A stretch of 64,000 nucleotides of DNA. Origin: Phytoseiulus persimilis (lineage: Eukaryota; Arthropoda; Arachnida; Mesostigmata; Phytoseiidae). The notes under the pieces are model-generated. The model was not told where the DNA came from, did not search any database, and saw only the letters and a program-made list of their open reading frames with translations. A program made the position numbers and the translations under genes. The stretch is from assembly GCA_037576195.1 (NCBI GenBank), contig CM075104.1:19980211-20044210 (forward strand), read 5' to 3'. Below are positions 49,626 to 61,271 of the stretch, piece after piece (the first letter of the stretch is position 1; each line of letters opens with the position of its first letter).

Positions 49626-49913
49626 CCATCATCGGAGAGCAGAAATTCCCCCGGATCCAGGGAACCCATGACTTGTTGGAGTGGAATCATCGTCATCATC
49701 GGAATCCAAGGACTTCCGTAGAACCGGCTTCTGGGGGGCGCGGGCGCCCGCGCTGTCCACCGGGCCGTTTCGCACATAGTGACGCTCCAGGAGAGGAGCC
49801 ACTCTTGGATATGGCCAGTACTCTGGCTGAGCAGTTTTTGACAAATGTTGCAGGCCTATTGTTGGCAGGGACAGCTGTTCCTCGGTGGATCTCTTGGCTT
49901 GTACCACGGCAGC
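49626..49913 (-). CDS. candidate terminal exon on the minus strand
   Basis: On the minus strand a strong acceptor (tttccccgtctcctcag) precedes 49913. Only one of the three frames stays open, reading AAVVQAKRSTEEQLSLPTIG, then PEYWPYPRVAPLLERHYVRN and LRKSLDSDDDDDSTPTSHG to TGA at 49626-49628. Without the splice the same frame extends up to an ATG at 50015. A gtgagc donor just past the stop is then unused. The plus strand is also open (49610-49936), so the strand is a judgement. No family is recognised. Confidence 0.27.
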
Positions 49914-50015
49914 CTGAGGAGACGGGGAAACGTTAGCCGAGGACTTTGCAGAGCGGAACGAACTAGCACACGCACTCGAAGCCCCCATCGGAATGCGGTC
50001 GTCCTCGCAGTCCAT

Positions 50016-53000
50016 CGCACGTTTATTGCGCTATCCTCACGGAGAGAAACCTCGTAAAGCCAGCCCGAAGCACTCCGCCCATAAAAGGCATAATAATCAC
50101 AACAATATTCTGCCTTCATAAATTCGAACCGTTTGACTTCTCGCCGCTCCATTATTTCGTATCTGATTCTGCATCCCACCGATTCCCGCGAGGACGACTC
50201 GGGAGCCACGAGTTTCGGTTCCCCACGTGTTTATTCTCAAAACCGTCGACCTTGCTCTCTTCCGTGCCAGACATGGTCCGCGGAGCCTACGCCCGATTTC
50301 CGTGGCCACTTACGTGGCATGCTCCTTGGGCCGAGCTCACTCGGAGCCGAAATGCTCGCAGCCCATCGCAATAAAACTCGATTCTGCTGCGTCCAACTGT
50401 TTGCTTCTGCAGTAGCCGACAGAAGAACGCGCCCAAACCTGTTGAGAGTCTCACGATAAGAGCTCAAGCATCGATCCCTCTTTTTGGAGCCTTCGGGTCT
50501 TTCGGAGCGCTGCTAAAGCTCTGGAGACACGGCAGATAAATGAGAAAACTGTACTCTTAGAGTAGTCGAAGAAAAATGAAGTGGTTGATCAGGGACCAGC
50601 GACTTCGATCCCTGGAGGTCTCCCGATGATGGAGTTGTAACGCCGAGCGACAGATTGCGCGTATAAACGAACTCGGCCGCTTAGGGTGAATTAGACTCTG
50701 TTTGGCAACTGACGAGATCCTGCTCAGAGTTCGGGAAAATGATTTAGTCCCTGGAAAACTCGCTCGTTACGCGGCGGACTCTCATCGGAACGGGTTTTAA
50801 CAACAAGTGATGCCTTGCTCCCGCCCCTAATGAAAAGTATCTGGAGGAATGTTCAGCGGAAAGTTCGGCTGCTCCGGGCTCTAATAGCAGCAACGCAGGA
50901 ACCTCCCTCAGAGTACTGATTTCCTATGCATGGGACCCTGTCATTACCTCGCCGTTATCCTATGTTAATCCACTACACACGGGTGAAAAGTGCTCCGAGC
51001 TGCTCCACAGGGCCCCGTGGAATCCTTCAAAGACAGCGAACGGGTGCCACTCCGATTCAGCAAACACAAAAAACTTGAAAGAAAACAGCCATGAGCCCGC
51101 GACGCACCAAACTCTCGTACAAGGGCTTAGCGGCGTACTCTCATCGAGCAGCTGCTTTTTGTCGCGCTGCTTGAGCTGACCGTATGCTCGGTCGTATTGA
51201 TTCTTGAAAAGGTGCGGGAACGAAAAAGAAATTTTGTTCTGGAGACGTGGTCGGAATTGGGAAGCGGGGAAGGATCTTCCCGGTGGAGGCGGGGTCTCAT
51301 ACCACTCGATCTGTCCGACCCTTCTGCGGAGCGTTCCGATCCGACGGCTCTTTCCGTGCCCAACCACAGACGCTACTGTCGGAGCAGCAAGCCCAGACCT
51401 GTCTCGAATTTGCAAACTTGATTTCTCGAGCGCGCCGCAAACGGCTGCGAGCATTTTATCGGATCATCGATGAAACGACCGTTTGATATGAGCCGCCATT
51501 AATTCCGAACCCTTCTCCCGCTCCAGCCGCTGTTGTGGTTCTCGAGCGACCACGCGGAAACTGATGAACTAGTCACAACTACAGCTTACCTTCGTCGACG
51601 CAGCTCCCTGAAATTTCTGAGTGACCGCACAGTGTAGTCAGCTGAGCCCGCTCGACGCCCCTGAATACCTGTAGAATCGTGCCGTGATAATGGAATGTGG
51701 GAGTCAGCGAAACTCGGAGCTCGACGCACACGTGATATCTTGGATCTCCAGGAAGCAGGTGCGAGACGAACTACAGACTCTCGAATTAAAATTCTCACTC
51801 CAGATGGAAGTTCTCTGACGAACTGGACTGCCCTCGCCCGACGAATCAGAAAGAGGAAACATCCGTTCCGCTTTCTTCGGGTACCTCGTCACTCTCTCCA
51901 GCAGTTTCGCGTTTCCAGCGAGTTCGCCAGTGACAACTACACGGGGTGTCCTTCACGCGTCATGAGGGCTGGCCTGATTCTGAGCCCGAGGAGTTCTTGC
52001 TCAAAGAAATTTTCCCCCTTCTGACGTTCTTCTTGATTTGAACTGAAATTATTGCATGCACATTTTGGTGTGATACTGAGAAGTATCGATAGTTGGTGCA
52101 CCGAGGCGAATAGTGTACTCCGTTATACCGTTGTCGTGCATCTATACTCAACGTCGTATGGCTTTCCGGTGTTACTTTTGAGGGAGAGCTCTTTAAGCTT
52201 GCGAGTGAGCTCCTCGAATCGATGTTTCTCACTTCCCATGACAGACAGTTGCAGAATTCGGCGGCTTCACCGTTACATGAGTCTGTTCCAACTTCCTTCC
52301 GTCTGAGTTCTAAGTTGCTGAGTCTTGATTGGCTGGTTCTTGGGGCTTCCACCATCCATTGGAATCGGTCGAATCACAGTCGAACTCGACCCGGCATCCG
52401 TTCGATCGATGCTACAACTCCCGAGTCGGCGTCTAGCATTGCAGCGAAATTCTCCATTTTTTCTCCAGCTGATGCGGTTGGTTGAACTCTAACAGGCTCG
52501 GATTTTTAGCGTCAACCCACTCCATAATTATCATTCCTTTTCGGATCGAGCATTTTCACTAACCTCAGCGTTGAGAGCCGACCCCGATTTTCGTAGTACC
52601 GGGAGGTCATTTCGAGCTCGGACTGAACCTATTTTCACACCACAAATCGGGAAAGTACAAGTTGGACCAACTTTGAAATGTTCCACAGACCACTGTGAGT
52701 ATGGAAAGATTGATACTGAATAGAAATTGGAGAAATATCGGAAGGTTTTTCCTCATAAAAGGCTATCGGCATGAAGGGTCGACGATGACGAGGCTGAGTG
52801 ACGGAAGTTTGAGAAACACCGCTCCAAATCATTCTTTCCCATTTCACGATGAAATCGCCTCTGGATTCACTCTCTAAACGGGTCTCGGGATCGGTGCTGG
52901 ATTCAATATTGAATTTCAACGAAGAAGAGTCCTTGGCGAACCCGGATTGGTTCAAGACGAAGAGGAGCTCCACGTATACCACCTTCTCCCAGAACCCCAG

Positions 53001-56000
53001 TTTTTCTCGTCATTTGCGACGCTGTGCTGGAAACGACGTTGAAAGGAAAACTTGAGCAATGAGCGCTGAAGTTTCCCCTGTACTCGGTATTCGCCGTCGT
53101 GGATCATGCTCTAACGAGTTATTTTTTCGCAAAAACTTGAGTCTGCTGAGCTGCTTCTCGAATTTCGACCTTAACGAACTGGAGCGCCATTACATTCGGC
53201 TCACTTGCAATTCATATATGGAATCTCGGATTCCGCGAGATCAGGTTTGCCTCGGCGGCCGTCTAACAGACCGTCTCACAGGAGGAAACTTTCGGTATAT
53301 GAGAATCGGTCTGGGAGCAGGATGACAGAAATCCTCTTTGGTCTCTGAAGCGCATGGGCACTTCTCGGATGTTTGAGCGGGACGCTGCAGTTCACTGAGT
53401 CGAAGTGGAGACGCACGATAGGACGACTCGGAAGTTTGACATTGGGAATGTATGATTGACGGAGGGACGCTGAGCTGCGGCCGATGGGCATGGCTCGAAG
53501 TCCCGCATGAAGACTTCATCTCGGACGTATCAGATAACGTATGGAGGAAAAAGTTGTCCTCCAACACGGAGCTTATGAAGAGCAGGAGCCGCGTCCGCCC
53601 GCTATACATTGACGTAATTGGATTCTCGGCTTAGTCCGCTGATGAGGCTTGTATGGATTAGAGTCCTGGTTTTGATCAATTCAGACTCTTAGCCAATCTT
53701 CGGCGCCATCAGCCACTCGCACCTCGCAACTCGGCCATGTCCCGATCGCTCGTTCGAAATCACCGGCGAGTTATCCGCAACGTTGACTTTTTCAGAAACG
53801 AGGATTGGGAAACCTTCGCCCTCACGATCCTGATTTCTCTCGTGAAGAACTTCCGAAGTTGCTTTTCAGGCCTACTTCGAAATTCCCATTAACAACAGAA
53901 CAGAGTACCAGTTTCATTCAGGACATCCCAGGGATTGCTCTCATGAAACGGATCGGTTCTTCTTCCAGAGGGTGTCACGCCCGCGAGTCATCTGAAATTT
54001 CGGACAGACTTAAAACTTCCCTCCCAGTGATGAGTTCGCGGATCATGAATCTGAAGACGAGTTCCCTGAGTTTTCAGCGAGCGATTCCGTAATATCGTCG
54101 TTGTTGTTGTTATGTCGAATCGCTCGTTCACTCCGAAACCTAATCAACGGTGGCACTGAAGGCGCCCCAAGTTCTCAATGAAGACATGACGAGAAGATTT
54201 AATCTCGGAAACAAGATTCAGTTCTGTATTCGCTTCCGAAAACTCCCACATACAGAGATCTGCTCGCCAACTCCGGCGGCCCGAGAAAATTCTCAGTTGG
54301 ACATCCCCAATCTAGACAGAGACAAATGAATTTCGCCATTAAGCTCCTACGACAGGAGACGATTCCCGAATAATGACGATTCCGCGGAGGTGGCCATTTT
54401 AAACTGTGATCGGAGCTTAGTTGTGTTGCGAATCTATGTATACAGCTCGTAGAGCTCCACCAAAGCCCTGTAGGTTCCTTGCATGTTCCAGCTGTTTCAC
54501 GTTGCAATCATTCCGACTGAGAATCAACGAACGTCGACGAAAAATTGCGCGACGCCTCGCTCGTAGAGGCTGATTGATCATAAACCCCGAGGGAAATGGG
54601 GAGTACTGCCCCTTGGATGATGTATCCTATGACTCGGAGGACGACCCAGGATAGTCTAGGCGACAGGGAGTCGGAATGACCCGTAAAACTGCCGGAAAAG
54701 AAAGATCCCGAAAGTGGTAGAATCATTTAGACGGAACGGCGAAAAGCTCTGTGTCCTCCCCTGGAACTGTAATGAGCGACGCCGTCACTCCTCACAGCCG
54801 CTCGGCTCGACAGGAACCCCTCGTGTTTTCCGAGCGCGGTTCTCCCGCATTGTTTTTGGCCTACTGTGTAGCTTGCGAACACCAAGAAGTCTCGCTTGGT
54901 GGCGATCCTTCATGTTGTCGGCTCAGAAATAACATCGGCTACAAAAGAGCTTCCTAACCGCCTGCGCTGTCTCTCGAAAGCAGAATGGATCTCGGTCAGT
55001 TGAGGAGGGGGCGCGGCTGAGACAATGGCAAGGAGATTGCAGCGAAAGAGTGGCGGGGAGAACGTCGTCGAGGACAGCGACGCGAGGATGACGGCGGAAG
55101 AAGGAGACAGCAGCGGTTGCCGCGGCGGAGGAGAACTGCGGAGGAAGTAGGAGAGGATACACTCGTGCAGCAATCAGGAAGTGGCTAGTGGTCTGTGGCT
55201 GTAAAGTTACACCGGATTCTTAATGGGCGTCTTGCGTGGAAGCGATAAAATAAAAGATTACACCTTGTCATTTCTCGGAGTTCTTTCCGAACGACGCGGA
55301 GGAGGAAGCTCGGAAAGTCCGAGAGTCGAGCGAACGCGGGAAGCGGAAGAGTCGTTGTCGTCGTCTTTTCGCTCACTCGCTCGTTCGTTTCGTTCCGCCG
55401 TTCCCCGGTGCTTTCTCCTATACCCTCTATCCGTCGCATCCCCCGTGCGCCCGTTCGCTCGAGTCTTCTCGTTCGGCCGACACCGAGTGAGAACGGTGGG
55501 ACGTTTTTCTGTAGGAGCAATCTTTCAAATGAAGAACCATTCGCTATCGCGCGGAACACTGCGAAAGTTCAAAGTAAGAGTCTAAACGAGAAAAATGAGG
55601 ACAAATCATGACGAGAAACTTAAAGACCTAACGCCCCCCTGTCCTTGGAGAACTCATCAGCGCCGCTGCTGATGCTGCGGCGGCGGCGACGACCATCCCG
55701 AAGCCGTCGTCAGTTACAGCACGAGGACACTGCTTGCCGACAAGTCCGCCGTTTACCCGGGGCATACTACATTAACCGTTCAAACGAAATCTCTGGTACC
55801 ATTTGCCGCGGCAAAACTCGTTTCAGCGAAATGGGATGCCCAAAAGTCTCGCCGCTATCCTCCACGCTCTCCCACTCTGTTCCCCCTGCGTGACTCTGCT
55901 GACTCCCAACCGTTCCTGACCCCGAGGCTTTTGAGACGGCATAGAGCTGGAGGTCTGGAAGAACAAATCGCACGAAGAGCCATGAATGCTGATCTGAACT

Positions 56001-58680
56001 CGCATTCATGGGGACGGTCATTACGGGCTGGTCTCCAGGCGCCACAAGAAAAAAATAAACGCGTTCTATAGGGACGACGGTTTCACAAGAGCGCGCACCT
56101 AACGACCGGCTTTGCAATTTTTCGACGACTTGCAATTCGAACGACGGGTTTTCGGTGCAATCCTGTCCACCGAGAGACCGCGGGAGGAGGAGGGGAACGA
56201 GGAGCCATTTTTCCACTTTTTCCCTTGTGCTTTTCCGCGGCTCGGATCTGAGTGACCTTCAGCACCAACGACTGAGCTAAGCCCACAGTCAGTGCTCCAG
56301 CAAGTGAGAAAGAGAGAAAGCTAGCAGGCGGGCGAACGCAGTCACCATTTATGCGCCATATCTGGAAAAAGGGCCCGACCAGATATCCGGGAGAACCATT
56401 AGTTCAGCGTACAAATGAAAGTCTCCGAAACCTCACGGAAATTTTCCCATTGCGATGGTGAGCTCATTTGGAACTCTGTACTCGAGCCAGTGAGACAAAC
56501 TACACACCGGTCTCGCGGGCGACTCATTCCCTCCACTGAGCGCCCTTGTAAAAACTTCGATTATAAGGCTTCGACTCGTTCGCGGTTTCCTGTTCGAACA
56601 GCCCTGCTCGAGGCTTCTTCTCGAACGTCCGATCCGGTTCTGGAAGGACGCGACTTTCTGCCTCTGAAGCTCTTTCGCGCGAACAGTGCGTTTCGCTAGC
56701 CGCCTGTAAGGCCCGTACTTGGTATTTCCTTGTAGGACTAGTCTCCAATAAAGGCTCCTCTACGATACTGCCGGCCTCTGGGATGTATGAATGAACAGGC
56801 GCCCGGAATGGCGCTGCAATTCATCCGTATGCAGCGAAGGGGCTGTTTGTGAGAGTACAGGCTCTCGGACGAACGCACACTGCAGCCCACTGTTTCTCAT
56901 CTCTGGCAGAACCGAGCGGCTTTTGTCCGGCTCCAGAATCGTATACGGAGAAGCTCTGTCTGCACGAGATCGATACAGAGAGAGACAGAGAGAAATAGAG
57001 AGAGGGAGAGAGGGGAGAGAGAGTGAGTCTAACAGCCAGCTCGCCGCAACGTCTGCAAGGCCGCCCACTCCCGAAAAGGCATTGTGGAAACCGCACTCAT
57101 TTGACGGCAGGCCTCCGTTTTGTTAGCGACATTTTGGCCGGACTCATTCGGACAGCAGCTACAGCTACACTAAGGCAAAGCCACCGAATGCGACGATCGT
57201 CGGACATATTGTCTGCGATCTATATTGAGCTAGATGCCGTGGAGGCTGGGAGTTGGTGTTGCGGCGGCTCGGGAAGACCAAATAAAGTGCGTTTGAGCAC
57301 TTCCTGAGCGCCACGTTTGCAGTTGTCGAGTGCAGCCGCACAAGTATTACTAAAGATCTCTTACGAACGATGAGTCGCGACGGCGTTGGTCAAAGTTTTT
57401 GTTGGAGCTCAAGTTCGCAATGTGCTCCTCGTTCGCTCTGGATAATGTCGCGGAGGGGTGGTTAGTGAAGTCTCGCTCAAGGGGACAGCTCACATTGGTG
57501 GGTACCAGATGAGAAAAAACACAAACAGAGGCTGGAAGAAGGATTCACTTATTACAAGTTGACCATTCGAGCAGCTTTGGGCCTGCCATGAGCAGGATTG
57601 TCATCGCAGATAGCAACAGAACTCGTATAGCTCATGACAGCAAGCTTCTCTTCTTTTTTCAAGAATTCCAACCCCCTTTTCCGCCTTTTTTCCATCGGAG
57701 TCCTTGTAAGCTAGTCAGATGGACCCCTTCGAAATGAAAAGTCTGCGGCCAGACGTTCTTTCATCACTGCTTGTCGACCTCCGTCCCCGTCGGGTCGGGA
57801 AAATGCGGGAATTCAACTTGGGAGCGGACGAACGTTCTGCGAAAACTGCGTGCTTGGTGTCGCAAGGAGTCTGAAGCATCGGCGCCGGCGCCGCATGTAT
57901 CATGTGAGTGTGCCGCAAATCACAGACAGTCGTCCATCGAGAGTATCGCAGGGCACAGCGGGATGACAGATGCTTTTGGGCCTCGTAGGAGTTCTTGAAC
58001 CAATTGTTTGGACTGGAATGCCGAACTGGCTGACTCATAACAGGCGGTTTGTTCGAGTTCCAAGCAGAATGTTGAAAATCGAAAAGGAAATTCGCTGCGA
58101 AAAACTTGAAAAATAGACACTAGCGTTTGGTCGTGTTCGGACGTTGAGGAAAGCCACAAAACCATTCCGACGAATAAACAGAATGTTTTCATCATCCTCT
58201 ATCGATTTTCCTAATGTATTCAGCTCAAGACCGAGGGGCGTCGCCGTGTTCCAAGATGAGCCTGTATGTACACCTGAGAGCCACGAGTATGCACAACAAT
58301 TTTTACCGCGATCTGATCATTTCCCCGGCTGGAGATTGGATTCGCCTGGTCCCTCGGTCCGATTCTGATTATTGTTACACTGCAGGGCGGCTGCACATGC
58401 TCTTGCCCACCTTAATGAAAAGCCCACGTGAGGTTTTTGTGAGCTCGTCAGCTCGGGGATTCCACGGCTCTCTTCCGAGTTGAATGGCTCACTTCCTCAC
58501 TCTTATTTTAGCTTGCGTGCGTATGGGTCGCCATGAACGTTACATATCGAGTGCGACCAGTTTTTGGTACGTTCTCACGTCCCTCTAGCAAGAGTACCAG
58601 ATTGATTTCGCAAGCGATTGGCTGCGGCGCCGGTCGTCTACTTCTGAACGAGAAATTCTTCCCATCGGTTCAATCATAAG
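50016..58680. other. no confidently supported gene
   Basis: Scattered minus-strand fragments look exon-like but could not be linked: NQYDRAYGQLKQRDKKQLLD after a pyrimidine-rich acceptor near 51213, and DYTVRSLRNFRELRRR before a gtaagc donor near 51593. A 149-codon minus frame at 55767-56216 begins MEKWLLVPLLLPRSLGG, signal-peptide-like. A GA-rich tract lies at 56975-57026. The order of these fragments and their phases do not agree. Confidence 0.35.
56975..57026. repeat. GA-rich microsatellite tract
   Basis: Imperfect GAGAGA/GGGAGA units read directly, ending in a donor-like gtgagt. Confidence 0.8.
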
Positions 58681-58682
58681 GA

Positions 58683-58943
58683 GTGCTTCACACTGTTCCG
58701 AGAGGATTTTTCCCCACGACACATTCCACACGGTATGAGCCGATCACACATTCTGTACGTCTCACGGATTCTGTCGAGCTCACAGAAGGCGATGACAAAC
58801 TCTCCAGTCGGGAGCCGATTCAAGAAGAGCGAAAAGCTTCGGAAGCCGTGGGAAAGCACGATCCGCCCACTCATCCCTCAGAATACTCCAGGAGAATCCG
58901 CGTTTCTTCTGTTGTTCAACCTCAGAAAGTGACTAGCGGAGAG
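58683..58943 (+). CDS. candidate plus-strand exon, unassigned
   Basis: The frame reads SVRLTDSVELTEGDDKLSSR, EPIQEERKASEAVGKHDPP and a mixed end to VTSGE, then a good donor (gag|gtgaga at 58944) in phase 0. The left end is uncertain because no ATG opens the frame. It joins in phase to an acceptor at 59171. A second plus-strand frame is open over part of it. Confidence 0.22.
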
Positions 58944-59171
58944 GTGAGACGAGACGAACGGTTTCACCTCCACGAAGTCGCCCGCAGAAAGCGCCGGGAA
59001 CTCTGGTTCCAAACGTAATTCCGGAGTCGTCGGCGTCGAAGTGCCGTCTTCAGGGACCCCATTTGCAGAGGAATGACTTTGGAGGAATTCTGGGAATGGT
59101 GAGCTTAAATTCATCCAGTTTCATTCCCAACTCAAGTTTTTTTTTTCATTTTGGAGAAGCTCGCTCTGCAG

Positions 59172-59258
59172 GAAACGCAATCTACTAACCTGGCTTCATG
59201 CGCTTTATTCGTGCCCGCTCGGTTGGAGATGATTCCCTCTCAGGCACTCGGCGAGTGA
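59172..59258 (+). CDS. candidate short exon continuing 58683-58943
   Basis: It follows a run of T and gctctgcag and reads ETQSTNLASCALFVPARLEM to TGA 59256-59258 in the frame carried from 58943. The intron would be 228 nt with a poly-T tract, a plausible structure. Confidence 0.18.
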   Translation, partial: ETQSTNLASCALFVPARLEMIPSQALGE

Positions 59259-61150
59259 AGGCAACATCCCCGTGCACCGTTCTCCGCCAGTACAGGGCCT
59301 GGAACTCGGACCAGAGAGGAAACTGATATGAAAAAGCGCGCGTCATTTAAGACATTCGGTCCAGGATGAGGAAAGGCCCCGCTTCAAAAGCCAGCTTCCG
59401 ATTCCGGGAGCCCTATGAGCTTAAAGGTGACATTTGCGTTTTTGTTTGCTTCGCACCCCGCAGCGTTCTCGAAACGAATTCCAGGGGGAAGCGGAGGATG
59501 CGGAGCTCCAGGCGCTGTCTCGCCCCCAATCGGGAAACGTCGCCACCACTCCAGGCTCTAGTTCGAGCTTGAGACAGACGGAACCTGCATACTCCGCCAC
59601 ATTAATTTCATCGCACTCCACCCTCTGCACTAAACTCTCACGAGGCTGGACTCTTCGCGAAACCGCTCGCTGTAAGACGGCATAAATTCAGATTACCATG
59701 TCGTTATGTTCCGAGCCCACGGGCAATAGTCCAGTTGATGGGGCGACGGTTATACAGGACCACGGCGAGGCCGCGGGAGCATTCGCGCTGGTAATTGAGT
59801 TGAGCCGGCCTACAAACCGACTGGGCAAGCGCCGGGCTCACCGACGGGCCAAGCCGCTAGCCGGGCGAGCGTCCGATAGGTTGTTGAGTCCGCGAGAGTA
59901 CGCTCGATTCTCTTGATGATGTCTCATGACTCCTCTCTGTTCTGCATCTAGCCGACGTAGTGAGTTCCGATTCCAGTGGTGTGGCATCGGGTTCCGGCTC
60001 AAGTTATTGGGTAAGACCATCGATGACTCTCGCAGCAGACCTTCCGCAGCCGCAGAAGTGTTTCGCAGTCGAAACATTGCCCAGACTGTTTTCCATCTGA
60101 TTCCGTTTTAGTACAACTCGCTCCTTATTGAAGGAGTTCAAGACGAGGATCAACATAGGAATGATACAATCAGGATTGAGAGCATCTGAAATGAGAGGAT
60201 GAGAGTCGAGGATCACGCAGCGCAAGAAAGTGAGAAATCGTCGCTCTGAGGAAACTCGAGGAGCGCGTATTCGCAGCGTGGAGTGCCCCTCTCGAGATGC
60301 AGAGACGTTGAAATTGATAAACATGGCTCTCTGGGGATCTGTGCTATTTCTGTTGCTCCAATGTTTCAATTGTAGGATAAAACAGTTTGATCGAAACTCT
60401 CTCGTCTTCCGCGGGAGCGAAGGAGCCGGTTTGATCAGCTAGCTGCATTTTAAAACAGTTCTTTCCAAACTCTATTAACTTTGACATTGTGATCCGATTC
60501 CCCGGAGGGACGAAGGCGCGAAGACTTGTAATCCGCAGCACTCGTTGGCAGGAGCCGCCGTGGAGGCGGTGGCAGCGCCGTCGTCAAAGGGGCCAATCCA
60601 ATTTGAGATGTATTCAACTATTCGAAAAAAGATTCATCATTTTGTACAGTTCCTCGCCAAAAGGCCGAAATATTGCTGGTCCTTTAAGCCGGATGCAAAT
60701 GGTTGTTTCCACTGAGCGTTATAGGGAACCTTCAGGCAAGTGAGAGTTGGAAAAAGACGGAACGGGAGTGTGCCAGGAACGGATTTTCCTTTCTTCCTTC
60801 ATGAGGATGGTAAGCGAGCTTGCGTCCTCCTGTCGGCACCACCGGAGCCATTGACGCCAAAACCACCGCCGCCGTCATCGACGCCCCCGCTCGTTCCCAT
60901 CGTCCTGAAAGCAGAAGAGCCGAGCGAGCTTTAGCTTCCTCCCTTAGTTCTCCTTTGTGGAAGCTCATCTGTGGACGATCAACTAGCTCGACAATGTCCA
61001 GACAAACAGACTTCAATGGGAGTGGCCGCTGACCTCACTCGTTCCGGCCTCTCGCTTTCGTACCGAGAGCAGCCACGGCCGTCCGATGGATCGACTTCAT
61101 TCCACGGGATTCAGCTGCGTTCCATATTTCATCCATTGTGTTCTCGTCCT
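59259..61150. other. no confidently supported gene
   Basis: Open frames occur on both strands at 59434-59685 and 60732-61016. One minus-strand acceptor (cttctgctttcag) ends just above 60905 and could follow the exon at 61154-61271, but its phases do not fit cleanly. Confidence 0.35.
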
Positions 61151-61153
61151 CAC

Positions 61154-61271
61154 AGGACCCGATAACGCGATCGCAAGACGAGCAACCTCGTCCTTGACCA
61201 TTTCGAGGGTGTCCTCGCTCCCCTGCGATCCAGAAGCACCATCCTCATCACTCTCTTTCGGAACAGTCGGA
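61154..61271 (-). CDS. candidate internal exon on the minus strand
   Basis: On the minus strand an acceptor (ctctctgtcaacgcag) opens 118 nt reading PTVPKESDEDGASGSQGSED, then TLEMVKDEVARLAIALSGP, ending at a gtgagg donor in phase 0. An acidic linker followed by a helix-forming segment is a normal protein pattern, and both splice sites are reasonable. Partners were not fixed and no family is recognised. Confidence 0.28.
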
